Shown here one piece after another: positions 1 through 8,470 of a DNA stretch of 64,000 nt (position 1 is the first letter of the stretch; each line of letters opens with the position of its first letter). The stretch comes from CAYNRA01 sp046293395 (lineage in GTDB: Bacteria; Bacteroidota; Bacteroidia; Cytophagales; Spirosomataceae), in NCBI GenBank assembly GCA_046293395.1, contig JBKBOU010000002.1:620001-684000 (forward strand), written 5' to 3'. The notes under the pieces are model-generated. The model was given only the letters and a program-made list of their open reading frames with translations, made no database searches and was not told where the DNA came from. A program made the translations under genes and the position numbers.

Positions 1-629
1 ATCAAAGTAGCAATGTATTGATTATCGGGGCAAATGGCTCAGGGAAATCCACATTATTGAAATATCTGCTTGATTTATTGCCCAAGCAAGCAGGTGATGT
101 CATTTACCAAGGTGTATCTGTATTTTCCAAGCAAAAAGAATCAGTCCTAGCTGAATTTGGGGTGTTTTTCCCAGAGTACCGCGTGTATGATTTTTTAACC
201 GTTCGAGAAAATCTAGAAATATTCGCACACTACCAAGGCGTAGAAAATAGCAATATCACCCAAAAATTACTAGACTTTCATTTATTGGATGTCGCCGATA
301 TCAAGGCAAAATACATTTCGCTAGGAAACTATAAAAAAGTCTGTCTTGCCGTTTCTCTGTTGGGAAATCCCAAATTAATTGTTTTAGATGAACCCTTTTT
401 AGGCGTAGATAAGGCGTCTATCCAAATTATTCTTACCACGCTTGAACGTATGCGTCTTGAAAACGATGCCCTCGTCTTATTGACAACCCACGAACTCGAA
501 CCCGTCGCTGACTGGTTCACAGAACTTGTGCATATTAAAGATAAAAGCATTTACAGGAGACTGACAAAAGACGAACTTCAAGAACGCTTTGGAACGCTAT
601 CGAACTTTCAAAAAGAAGAATATGCTTAG
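1..629 (+). CDS. ABC transporter ATP-binding protein (5' end outside window)
   Basis: Cytosolic ATPase subunit of an ABC exporter. The reading frame is open to the window edge (first full codon at 3), so the N-terminus is missing. Walker A GANGSGKS lies at the very start, Walker B LIVLDEP and the H-loop TTHE follow in the right order. The signature motif, normally LSGGQ, is replaced by SLGNYKK just before Walker B, which is a clear deviation. The downstream membrane-protein gene begins at 622 inside the last codons of this one, so the two are translationally coupled; three coupled membrane genes follow. Substrate unknown. Family assignment is secure; the transported molecule is not. Confidence 0.9.
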   Translation, partial: QSSNVLIIGANGSGKSTLLKYLLDLLPKQAGDVIYQGVSVFSKQKESVLAEFGVFFPEYRVYDFLTVRENLEIFAHYQGVENSNITQKLLDFHLLDVADIKAKYISLGNYKKVCLAVSLLGNPKLIVLDEPFLGVDKASIQIILTTLERMRLENDALVLLTTHELEPVADWFTELVHIKDKSIYRRLTKDELQERFGTLSNFQKEEYA

Positions 630-1308
630 TCTGTACCTTGAATTTCAGAAGGTGGTAAAAAATAAGCTAATTTGGCTGGCTGCGCTTCTTTTGCTCCTTA
701 TCTCTGTGCTTGTGTTGTGGAATTTTCATAGAACCATGTATGATATATACCCGCTTGCTACCGTCAACCGTGCCATCAAACCAAGTTTTTCAGTGTTTTA
801 TGTCTCCTATCTCGTTCGACTAAATCTGCTTCTCTTACTCATTTTATCGGCAGTTCTTCAAGTAATTGAACACACAACGGAAACAAAAACACACCGAACT
901 TTGTGGATAAATCGTTCGCAAGAAAGACAAAATACCAGCAAAAGAAATGGGGTATATTTTATTCTCGGTCTGTTGTTCGTTGCTCTTTTTATACTTATTA
1001 CGTTCTCATTCTCGTATTTTCACACGTTACATACCTCCTTTCGTTTTCCTACATTACCTTTCGTTTGTCTTTGTATGCTCAGCTATTGGGTTGCGTATAG
1101 TAGTCAGCTAGTAGTAGCAACCCTACCTTTTTTACGACAGTTCTGGATGGCAGGTTTGATACATTTGGGTCTCTATTGGATACAAGTACATCCATTAAGT
1201 TGGATACAGGCAGATGACTTTATAACTCTCGATTTCCCCAAATTGAGTATCATACTTTTCTGTTCCGTTGTTTTCTATGGTATTTACTTAAAAAAAATAG
1301 TAAAATGA
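622..1308 (+). CDS. Membrane protein, probable ABC transporter permease subunit
   Basis: Hydrophobic protein of about 228 residues with roughly six predicted membrane segments, the first at about residues 16-35. I chose the ATG at 622, which overlaps the 3' end of the ATPase gene by 8 nt; an in-frame TTG at 589 would add eleven charged residues and is less likely. No family motif is recognisable, but size, topology and coupling to the ATPase fit an ABC-2-like permease. Its own stop overlaps the next start (ATGA at 1305). Function as permease is inferred from context. Confidence 0.75.
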   Translation: MLSLYLEFQKVVKNKLIWLAALLLLLISVLVLWNFHRTMYDIYPLATVNRAIKPSFSVFYVSYLVRLNLLLLLILSAVLQVIEHTTETKTHRTLWINRSQERQNTSKRNGVYFILGLLFVALFILITFSFSYFHTLHTSFRFPTLPFVCLCMLSYWVAYSSQLVVATLPFLRQFWMAGLIHLGLYWIQVHPLSWIQADDFITLDFPKLSIILFCSVVFYGIYLKKIVK

Positions 1309-2018
1309 GTCTATCAAATCTTCTCTCCCTTGAATGGAATAAATTCAGGAAATTGCGTTTGCTTTTCTATTCTTTCTGTTTGTTTGCTGGCTACTTTATC
1401 TTTTTGCTTGTTTTTGGAACAATCAACAAATCTACACAAGAGTTTCATGCGACTTTGGCAGTCGGAATGCTCAAAATTTCTGTTTACTTCACGCAACTTT
1501 TTGTTTTACCTTGTTACCTCTATTTTTTGTATCTGTTTTACCAAACAGAAATAGAGGTCTCTAATTTTGACAGATACAAACTCCAAAAATTTCCTTATGT
1601 ATCTGTTTTTTTCTTGAAAGTCGTTCTCGGTTTTACCGTATCAATCGTTTGCACATTTTTAACTGTATTTCTGTTGTTTTTTAGTCAACGGCTAGATATT
1701 CATTTACCAATTTCTACCTTGTTCGACCATCTGATTCCCCTTTTGTTGGGTCAAATCATTCAGATATTATTCGCGTTTAGTCTTTTTCAATTCATGAAAT
1801 CGAATTACGTTGTACTCCTTTTTTTGTTTCTTTTCTCACTTTTATCCAGCTTTGACTTGCCGTATAATCTTTTCTACTTTGTATCCAAGGCAATCAATGT
1901 ACAGACATTTCAGGGCGAAATATATTCTTTTGTTCCTTATATGAAAGTGGGTACTTCTGGTCTTTTTCTTGTGGTTTTAAGTCTTCTTTTGGTTGCATTC
2001 AAAACGAAACGTGTATGA
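1305..2018 (+). CDS. Membrane protein, second probable ABC permease subunit
   Basis: 237 residues, very rich in Leu/Phe, with about six hydrophobic segments, the first at about residues 20-40. The start ATG overlaps the preceding stop by 4 nt and the end overlaps the following start by 4 nt (ATGA at 2015), so it is the third gene of a tightly coupled four-gene unit. Probably forms a heteromeric permease with the 622-1308 product, working with the ATPase at the left edge. No sequence motif identifies a substrate. Confidence 0.75.
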   Translation: MSLSNLLSLEWNKFRKLRLLFYSFCLFAGYFIFLLVFGTINKSTQEFHATLAVGMLKISVYFTQLFVLPCYLYFLYLFYQTEIEVSNFDRYKLQKFPYVSVFFLKVVLGFTVSIVCTFLTVFLLFFSQRLDIHLPISTLFDHLIPLLLGQIIQILFAFSLFQFMKSNYVVLLFLFLFSLLSSFDLPYNLFYFVSKAINVQTFQGEIYSFVPYMKVGTSGLFLVVLSLLLVAFKTKRV

Positions 2019-2554
2019 TTCGGCTTTTCAGAAAAAACCTCCATTTGTTCTTCCTGTTTCTCTCATTCGAAATTCTGGCATTAGTCATTCACTATGCTTT
2101 GGGAGATTCCTCTTACCTGATTATCAATCTAGTATTGAAATTTACCCCTTTCCTACTTTACTTGATAGCCACTAAAATTTCTTTTTCTCCAACAAATAGA
2201 AATGGAAAGCCATGGACGATTTTTGCGTACAGTTCGTTTGTAGTTTTTTGTGTATTTATATGCCTATTTTTCTTCAAATTATTTCTATTTGATACCGTAG
2301 ATCCTGCGTACAAAGAAGCCCAAATAGATGCTTTGTATCAAAAAGAAATAGAAAATATGAAAGAGTTAGAACAGCGTAAAAACGTAGAGATGGACTATTC
2401 AAAAGAAGAAATTCGAGATCGATACGAGGCAAGATTTTCTGCCCAAGGCTTGATCAAACAAACCGTTTGGACGATTATTGGCTATTCATTTTTATCTATT
2501 TTAATTGTCTTTGTTATCCTTGAAAAACACAATTTGCCACAGCGGGAAAAATAG
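2015..2554 (+). CDS. DUF4199-like membrane protein
   Basis: 179 residues with four hydrophobic segments (about 8-28, 38-56, 68-92 and 150-172). Between segments three and four lies a charged helical stretch (about 100-140). That layout, with a VDP motif leading into the charged region, resembles the DUF4199 family common in Bacteroidota; I call it by pattern only. It is the last gene of the coupled ABC unit (ATGA overlap with the preceding gene). Its role there is unknown; it could be an accessory or regulatory subunit. Confidence 0.6.
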   Translation: MIRLFRKNLHLFFLFLSFEILALVIHYALGDSSYLIINLVLKFTPFLLYLIATKISFSPTNRNGKPWTIFAYSSFVVFCVFICLFFFKLFLFDTVDPAYKEAQIDALYQKEIENMKELEQRKNVEMDYSKEEIRDRYEARFSAQGLIKQTVWTIIGYSFLSILIVFVILEKHNLPQREK

Positions 2555-2575
2555 CCTAGGTTGCTGTATTTTAAG

Positions 2576-2583
2576 TATATTTG
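2576..2583 (+). promoter_or_regulatory. Bacteroidota -7 promoter element
   Basis: TATATTTG fits the TAnnTTTG consensus of Bacteroidota housekeeping promoters. It lies 34 nt upstream of the ATG at 2618 of the Crp/Fnr-like regulator. No convincing -33 TTTG is found at the usual spacing. Confidence 0.5.
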
Positions 2584-2617
2584 AACGATTAAATTGTCAT
2601 GTCAAACGTTACCACCC

Positions 2618-3226
2618 ATGATTCAAACAGACCCTGCCCAACTCGCTACTTTCCTGCATCTCGCCATAGAAGAGACTAATTTATCACTCGAAGAGCATAA
2701 TTGGCTCTGGCAAAACGTACAGTACGAGAAAATACCATTTAAAAAATCTGTTTGGTACAGAAAACCTGGTTCAAAATGGATTGCTTACATTGCCAAAGGA
2801 TTAGTGAAAAAATGTGTCATCCAAGAAAAAACAGGGGAAGAAGTAATTCTGGATTTCTACGAAGAAAATCAATTTGTCCTACATCTTGAAGATACCTCTC
2901 CAAACGAATCTATTTATTACACCACACTTGAGCCGACCGAAATCCTCCTCTGGCAGATTGACTATTTTCATGAAATGAAAGATAAAACGCCACGTGCAGC
3001 ACAATGGCTGCTGGAGAGAACACAAGAGTATGCTGCCAGACAAGAAAAAAGAATTCAAATTCTCTTGTTACCCACCCAAGAACGCTACCTTCATTTTCAT
3101 ACAAATTCACCAAAATTGGTGTCCAAATTAAGTGTCCGTGATACCATTGCCTACCTTGGTGTTAGCCGAGCCCTCTTCTTTAGACTCAGACAATTGCACG
3201 CAAAAAACCTCAAAAAAGAAGAATAA
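2618..3226 (+). CDS. Crp/Fnr family transcriptional regulator
   Basis: 202-residue cytosolic regulator. The N-terminal ~120 residues look like a cyclic-nucleotide-binding-type beta-roll without an obvious cAMP phosphate-binding cassette, as is usual in Bacteroidota members. The C-terminus carries a winged-helix region with DTIAYLGVSRALFFRLR as recognition helix. The ATG at 2618 is preferred over a TTG at 2594 because it follows the -7 element at 2576-2583 at a normal distance. It stands alone between the ABC genes and the GLPGLI gene; its targets are unknown. A missing ligand cassette suggests that it responds to something other than cAMP. Confidence 0.75.
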   Translation: MIQTDPAQLATFLHLAIEETNLSLEEHNWLWQNVQYEKIPFKKSVWYRKPGSKWIAYIAKGLVKKCVIQEKTGEEVILDFYEENQFVLHLEDTSPNESIYYTTLEPTEILLWQIDYFHEMKDKTPRAAQWLLERTQEYAARQEKRIQILLLPTQERYLHFHTNSPKLVSKLSVRDTIAYLGVSRALFFRLRQLHAKNLKKEE

Positions 3227-3263
3227 AGTCTAAAAATGGACTATTTTTTCATTTCGTAGTATG

Positions 3264-3271
3264 TATGTTTG
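3264..3271 (+). promoter_or_regulatory. Bacteroidota -7 promoter element for the GLPGLI/barrel operon
   Basis: TATGTTTG fits TAnnTTTG and sits 25 nt upstream of the ATG at 3297. Its position inside a longer in-frame stretch starting at 3261 argues for the 3297 start. Confidence 0.5.
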
Positions 3272-3296
3272 TCGTTCATTTAAACACCTCCCAAAC

Positions 3297-4067
3297 ATGA
3301 AAAAACTTATCTACCTCCTGTTCATTACCAGTGCAGTTTTCGCCCAAAATACCAAACAACTGACCTACCAATACACAGACCATAATGATTTCGTATGTGA
3401 AAGTCACCTATTCCTGAAAGGCAAAGAATCCCTCTATATTATCAAAGACCCTCGGACGGAGTTAAATAATCAATCCACGTCAGGTTTGCATTACAAATTG
3501 TACAATGACAAATGGTCACGGATTTTCTATAAAAGTGAGAAACTAAACATTACGCGTGTTCCTTTGTACGGAAGAGAAATGGTTTACAACAGCGATAAAC
3601 TAGTTCAGTCTGTTAAACTGACAGGCAAAACCAAGAAAATAGCTGGATATACTTGTCAAGAAGCACTGGTGAGTAAAGGAGGTAGAAAATACGCAGTCTG
3701 GTACACAACCGATGTGGCGCTCGTAGCAAGTCCCTTGAATTTATCTGCCGTACCAGGGCTTGTGGTCGAACTAAGAGATACCGGTTCGGAGAACTTCAAA
3801 ATTACTCTTCAGAAAATCAGCAATACCGCAGACTTAAAAGAATTTGAAAAATATAAAAAATACATTCTCGAGAAGCCCATCAAGAGTTATGTCACTTATG
3901 AAAAAGATTTGATTTCTCAGATGTCCAACATTAAAAAAGAGAACTACGCTGCATTAGCTAAATTTAATGCTTCTGTTGAATACGCTGCTGACCAAAGTTA
4001 TTTTACTGTTCACGTAGTAGATATTCCAGAGAAATTAGTACCTGCTCTTCAAAAAATAACCAAATGA
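3297..4067 (+). CDS. GLPGLI family secreted protein
   Basis: 256 residues with a signal peptide (cleavage likely after FAQ, about residue 16). It belongs to the GLPGLI family: a cysteine-containing core near GYTCQEA, a V-x-Y-T-T segment, then AVPGLVVEL, which is this protein's version of the family motif. These periplasmic or surface proteins of unknown function occur next to TonB-plug-like outer-membrane barrels, and that is the case here: the next gene starts inside the stop codon (ATGA at 4064). The ATG at 3297 was chosen because the signal peptide begins there and a promoter element lies just upstream. Confidence 0.85.
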   Translation: MKKLIYLLFITSAVFAQNTKQLTYQYTDHNDFVCESHLFLKGKESLYIIKDPRTELNNQSTSGLHYKLYNDKWSRIFYKSEKLNITRVPLYGREMVYNSDKLVQSVKLTGKTKKIAGYTCQEALVSKGGRKYAVWYTTDVALVASPLNLSAVPGLVVELRDTGSENFKITLQKISNTADLKEFEKYKKYILEKPIKSYVTYEKDLISQMSNIKKENYAALAKFNASVEYAADQSYFTVHVVDIPEKLVPALQKITK

Positions 4068-6712
4068 GGATGGCACTTTTTGTGTGGGTAGTCTGGATAA
4101 GTACTACCCACACTACTTGGGGCCAACGGGCAACAGGAAGCATCAAAAATACAGCTGGAGAAGGCATTTCTGCATATATCGAGCTCAAAAATTCTCGCAA
4201 TGGCTCGACAATAGATTTTTTTCAGTCTGAGAACAACGGTACTTTTGACTTTACACTTACCCCAAACCCAACACAAAAAACGGTTTATTTGCTCTTCCGA
4301 GCAATGGGCTATACTACGTTTCAAGATAGTTTGGTTTTAGATGGTTTACCTTTGAAAAACTTCCAAGTGACGCTCCAAACAGAAAGCATCGAACTAGCAG
4401 AAGTGGTAGTGGCGGTCGAACGAAAAGTCGTGGTAAAAAACGATACAACCGTGTATAATGCCAAAAGTTTCTTGAAAGGTAACGAACGCAAGGTCGAAGA
4501 TCTACTCCGGAATATCCCTGGTATTGTGGTGGAAGAAAATGGAAAAATCCAGTATTATGGAAAAATCGTTGAGTCTGTTCAATTAAACGGCGACGACTTA
4601 TTTGGTTCCAAATACAGCATTGGTACTCGGAATATCCCAGTAGATTTGGTTGAAAAGGTAGAGGCAATAACGAATTTCAATAAAAATCCAGTTCTGCAAG
4701 GGCTCGTCAATTCTGAAACGGTATCCCTGAATCTTCAGTTCAAAAAGATGAACCTCAAACTTTTGGCAGATGGCAATGTGGGTCTTGGTACACAAGTCTT
4801 TGACCAACTCAGAAGAGACGTGGGTCTCAATCTCCTCAGCTTATTCGACAACTTCAAAGCATTTAGTACCTTAACAACCAATAATATTGGAACAACCTAC
4901 GGTGGCTCTGATTACTTCTATACACCCGGAGAGAACCTAGAGGAAAACCCATTGGAACGTATAGGGCAAGCGGAACAACTTATTCAGAATGATTTTAGTA
5001 CAGAGAACTTCCATGTGCGAAGTGAACGAATCAATGATGAATATACTGCTAGTCAAAATGCCTTGTTTAAATTATCCGAAAAGTTGACATTGAAATCCGG
5101 AATTTCGTATCTACGAGACAACTGGATGAAAGAGTTTTATAGCAGACAAGATTTTTTGACAGAGAATATATTCTTTGACGACGTCACGCTGTCCAATAAA
5201 TCTTTCAGAGATTTATCAGCTAATTTCAAAGCAACTTATCTCCGAAATAAGAAAACCCTTTGGGTTGGAGAACTTGACTTACTCAATGAAAACCGAGTGA
5301 ATGACTTACAAAGTACGCTCAACCAAACAAGTCAACTAACCAACCAACTGAGGACTTCCAACCAATTATGGAAAGGACAATTGGAATTTACCAAACGCCT
5401 CAATGAAAAAAACGGATTGGTCTTTAAAGGTATTTCTACGGTAAACACGTTACCACAGCAACTTACTTTTGTATCCGAAGATGCTATTTCGTCGCAATTA
5501 CCCAGCAGGCAGAGTGTCGATTTAACGCGACGTCAACAGGAATTTAGGGCTACCTATCTCAAAAAAATGCCCATTGGAACTATGGGGCTTGCGACGGGTT
5601 TGCGAAACATGCAAGATGCTTTATCTAGTCAAATGATTTTAGGTCAAGGAAAGGAAGAAAACGACCTTACTTCTTCCCATTTCTCCTATTTCATGGTAGC
5701 AAATACATCTGTGAAAGTACAAAAATTAACAACTTCAGGAGGCGTTATCATCGAAAAATACAAGCAATCGTTAAACAATCAATTGGTTTCTGATACTAAC
5801 GAATCCATCAATCGTTGGTTTATTTTACCTAAACTCGCACTTCGTTTTGATCCCAAACCCATGCACAAAATTACGGCGGAAGTAAAAGCGAACAATACAC
5901 CCATCTACTCTTCTTCGCTTTTCAGTCGGCCAATATTTCAAGGTAATCGGTTGGCGTTGCAAAATATTCCTTCGTTATTAGTGCAAGAAACCAAGGAGGT
6001 GAGTTCCTATTATCAATTCCAAGATTTATTCCTTTTGCTTACCGCAAAGGCTGGACTTTCATATCGTCGGAACACCAATGTTTCTGTAAATCGTTTGGCT
6101 GTAAATGAAAACTATTCTATAACATTAGCAACAAGAGAACCGCTAACGACTGAAAATGTGATGGCGAATATATATCTCGAAAAATTCCTTACTACTTTGA
6201 AAATTTCCGTCAAATATGCTGGGTCAGCTGGATATTTCAATTATTTTAATTATTTGTTGGAGCAACCCACTCTACGCGAAAATACTTCAACCTATTTGAA
6301 TCACAATTTATTTTTAAGAACCAGTTTTGATCTATCTTTTGTCATCCAAAATAATTTTTCGATGACTTCAAATACATTTCAAAGCGATGGAATAAAACAG
6401 GGAGAAACATTGCGTACCCTATCTAATAAAGCAGAATTACTTATTTTACCTTCTAAATCCTGGAATATATCAAACTCATTATCAAGCATTTACCCAAACA
6501 TGGACAAACAAGAAGTATATCACTTCTGGAATGCGGAAGTAACATACAAATTCAAACCCAAAAGTAAATTGATGGATGTTCGTGTGATTGGCAGTAATTT
6601 ATTGAATACTTCTTTGTATAAGACGTTTGAAAATTCAGACTTTGTTGTTTCTCAGTTTAGCTCCAACTTAGCAGGGCGATACGTTATGCTTTCTACCAGC
6701 TTCCGGCTTTAA
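4064..6712 (+). CDS. Outer-membrane beta-barrel protein with carboxypeptidase-like regulatory domain
   Basis: 882 residues with a signal peptide (to about residue 20, WGQ). Residues ~22-105 form a carboxypeptidase-regulatory-like beta-sandwich, followed by a TonB-dependent-receptor plug-like region (VEDLLRNIPGIVVEENGKI, about 145-165; ESVQLNGDDLF) and a long C-terminal beta-barrel ending in aromatic residues (MLSTSFRL). It resembles a TonB-dependent receptor but I see no clear TonB box. Translational coupling to the GLPGLI protein suggests that both act together at the outer membrane. Ligand unknown. Confidence 0.8.
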   Translation: MRMALFVWVVWISTTHTTWGQRATGSIKNTAGEGISAYIELKNSRNGSTIDFFQSENNGTFDFTLTPNPTQKTVYLLFRAMGYTTFQDSLVLDGLPLKNFQVTLQTESIELAEVVVAVERKVVVKNDTTVYNAKSFLKGNERKVEDLLRNIPGIVVEENGKIQYYGKIVESVQLNGDDLFGSKYSIGTRNIPVDLVEKVEAITNFNKNPVLQGLVNSETVSLNLQFKKMNLKLLADGNVGLGTQVFDQLRRDVGLNLLSLFDNFKAFSTLTTNNIGTTYGGSDYFYTPGENLEENPLERIGQAEQLIQNDFSTENFHVRSERINDEYTASQNALFKLSEKLTLKSGISYLRDNWMKEFYSRQDFLTENIFFDDVTLSNKSFRDLSANFKATYLRNKKTLWVGELDLLNENRVNDLQSTLNQTSQLTNQLRTSNQLWKGQLEFTKRLNEKNGLVFKGISTVNTLPQQLTFVSEDAISSQLPSRQSVDLTRRQQEFRATYLKKMPIGTMGLATGLRNMQDALSSQMILGQGKEENDLTSSHFSYFMVANTSVKVQKLTTSGGVIIEKYKQSLNNQLVSDTNESINRWFILPKLALRFDPKPMHKITAEVKANNTPIYSSSLFSRPIFQGNRLALQNIPSLLVQETKEVSSYYQFQDLFLLLTAKAGLSYRRNTNVSVNRLAVNENYSITLATREPLTTENVMANIYLEKFLTTLKISVKYAGSAGYFNYFNYLLEQPTLRENTSTYLNHNLFLRTSFDLSFVIQNNFSMTSNTFQSDGIKQGETLRTLSNKAELLILPSKSWNISNSLSSIYPNMDKQEVYHFWNAEVTYKFKPKSKLMDVRVIGSNLLNTSLYKTFENSDFVVSQFSSNLAGRYVMLSTSFRL

Positions 6713-6806
6713 ACAACAAATTAGCAACAAGGAGAAGATTATCGTTTATCTGTTTACGATAAAATGGAACAAATTACAAATGAAAGGATAAAAAAACCAA
6801 TTAACC

Positions 6807-7689
6807 ATGAAAAAATACAAAGGAAAATATCGAATTGAATCGCATAGATTAAAGGGTTGGGATTATTCTAGTAATGCCATGTATTTTATCACCCTCGTAA
6901 CACAAAATAGGGAATGCAATCTAGGATATATTTTAAATAATGAAATGATTTTGTCTGATTTTGGAAAGATTATCGAAACCGAATGGTTGAAATCATTTGA
7001 AATCAGAAATGAATTGTTTTTGGATGAATATATAATTATGCCCAATCATTTACACGCCATTGTTATAATTGACAATAATACGGATAATGATGGAACCAAC
7101 GTGGAAACGAACGTGGTAGAGACGCACGTGGAAACGAACGTGGAAACGAACGTGGAAACGAACGTGGAAACGAACGTGGAAACGAACGTGGAAACGAACG
7201 TGGAAACGAACGTGNNNNNNNNNNNNNNNNNNNNNNNNNNNNNNNNNNNNNNNNNNNNNNNNNNNNNNNNNNNNNNNNNNNNNNNNNNNNNNNNNNNNNN
7301 NNNNNNNNNNNNNGGTAGAGACGCACGGCCGTGCGTCTCTACCATCGCCATCGCCATCACCATCGTCGCCATCATCATCGCCATCGTCACCATTGCATCG
7401 TATGCCAAAATCCATTTCATCATTTGTGGGTGGTTTTAAATCGGCAATTAATTCAAAAATTGATGATTACATTGATAAACACCAATTGCCAATACCCAAA
7501 TACAATCGAAATAACCATTTTTTTCAACCCAATTATCACGACCACATCATACGAAACAACAGATCGTATGAAATGATAAAAAACTACATCATTAACAATC
7601 CCAAAAAGTGGACTGATGACTCATTCAATGGAAAGACGAACGGCCGTGCGTCTCAATCTGAACAACATAAGGAGAAAAGATTAGATTGA
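6807..7689 (+). CDS. REP-associated tyrosine transposase (RAYT, IS200-like), interrupted by assembly gap
   Basis: The N-terminal part holds the Y1/HUH transposase motif MPNHLHAIV (about residues 77-85). The C-terminal part, from about 7396, has the family's SFVGGFKSAIN helix, then NYHDHIIRN and an NPKKW motif. Between them lies a repeat-made linker: copies of a 12-bp unit encoding N-V-E-T, the 99-N gap (7215-7313), a palindrome and a Ser-Pro-rich stretch. The frame on both sides of the gap reads V-E-T-H over the same DNA motif, so the gene may be intact with a true gap length that keeps frame. RAYTs are single-strand DNA transposases tied to REP palindromes; a palindrome copy also sits at the 3' end. 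Functional status is undecided. Confidence 0.75.
7101..7214 (+). repeat. 12-bp tandem repeat inside the RAYT gene
   Basis: The unit GTGGAAACGAAC occurs once at 7101-7112, is followed by a 15-bp variant carrying the half palindrome GGTAGAGACGCACG (7115-7128), and then repeats about seven times from 7128 to the gap at 7215. It encodes Val-Glu-Thr-Asn in the gene frame. The repeat is probably why the assembly breaks here. Confidence 0.95.
7215..7313. other. Assembly gap (99 N)
   Basis: Run of 99 undetermined bases between the tandem repeat and the palindrome. The true length is unknown; it probably contains more repeat units. Confidence 0.99.
7314..7343. repeat. Perfect REP-like palindrome
   Basis: Two 15-nt arms, GGTAGAGACGCACGG and its exact reverse complement, without a spacer. 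It lies in frame inside the RAYT gene. A half copy is at 7115-7128 and an imperfect copy at 7633-7654. REP-like palindromes are the typical substrates of RAYT enzymes. Confidence 0.9.
7633..7654. repeat. Imperfect copy of the REP-like palindrome at the RAYT 3' end
   Basis: Core ACGGCCGT with right arm GCGTCTC identical to the perfect copy and a left arm carrying changes (AAGACGA). It overlaps the last codons of the RAYT gene. Confidence 0.75.
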
Positions 7690-8083
7690 CGTTGAACTGG
7701 AGTAGTTTGGTAAAATCATAAAGGGAAACATCTCACCAAAAGCAAACTCATTATGCTATAAGGACAAGATTTTTCTGTTTTATAAACCAACTAACTTAGA
7801 AAACCCAATTTTTCTGGCAAATGAAAACATATAAGCAGATTTACTCAGTTTTAAAGAAATAATAAAGCGAGAGGAATTGCCAAAGTAAAAAATGAACATA
7901 ACAATAGACAGAGAAGAACAACTACGAATACCAATATTGGACGAGGCTTTGAGGGCTGTGGGTTTCAACCAGAACAAAACCTTTTTTTGAGATAAATTTT
8001 AGCGAGTTTTCCAGCTTCCGGCTTCAAACGATAAATCGGCGACAATGAGTAGGTTGTCGCCGATTATTTTTATGTACTTTTCA
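7690..8083. other. Gene-poor stretch with possible decayed coding remnant
   Basis: 394 nt between the RAYT gene and the DUF3127 gene, with no convincing intact gene. On the plus strand one frame stays open from about 7706 to 7990 except for stops at 7832 and 7886. Its last part (ATG at 7892, ending REEQLRIPILDEALRAVGF plus eight residues) has a protein-like composition. It may be a remnant of a gene broken by the neighbouring element, but I could not assign a family. The rest is AT-rich and featureless. Confidence 0.35.
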
Positions 8084-8440
8084 TTAAAACGGCAAATCGT
8101 CGTCTCCACCTAAATCAGCAGGAAAAGTAGGCTCTTCAAAAGTTGTTTTGGGTGCTACAGCGTTCTCAGCACCAGCTTCTAGCTGGTCAATTCTCCACGC
8201 TTTTACATCTGTGTACCAACGGCCGTTGTATTCGCGACTTTCTACGTCGAAAAATACATTTACCTGATTTCCGACGGTAATTTTATCTGCTTCAATTTTA
8301 TCACCCCAAACAGCGATACATATTTTCTTTGGATACTGAGCATCCGTTTCTAAGACAAAATCTTGCTTTTTCCAAGGTCCATTTTTCCCCTCTCCCGTCT
8401 GTAAAGGAAGTACTTGAACGATTTTTCCTGCAATTTCCAT
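8084..8440 (-). CDS. DUF3127 protein, OB-fold with SSB-like acidic tail
   Basis: 118 residues. The first ~85 residues match the DUF3127 family, a small OB-fold-like domain typical of Bacteroidota (the QDFVLETDAQYPKKI segment, then VNVFFDVESREYNGRWYTDV). A flexible linker ends in GGDDDLPF, close to the DDDIPF tip by which bacterial SSB recruits repair and replication proteins. This suggests a role at single-stranded DNA, as an SSB paralogue or partner mimic; that role is inference. It is transcribed divergently from the 8493 gene across 52 bp. A -7 element lies at 8471-8478. Confidence 0.85.
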   Translation of the reverse strand: MEIAGKIVQVLPLQTGEGKNGPWKKQDFVLETDAQYPKKICIAVWGDKIEADKITVGNQVNVFFDVESREYNGRWYTDVKAWRIDQLEAGAENAVAPKTTFEEPTFPADLGGDDDLPF

Positions 8441-8470
8441 GCGTTTCTATTTTATTTAACGATAATTTTA

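Noticed and set aside
7101..7214. CRISPR-like array appearance
   Set aside because: Units are contiguous 12-mers without spacers, so this is a tandem repeat.
7046..7423. Several overlapping minus-strand open frames rich in V-S-T-F or R-S-F-P repeats
   Set aside because: They are antisense translations of the 12-bp tandem repeat and the gap; the plus-strand RAYT gene explains the region.
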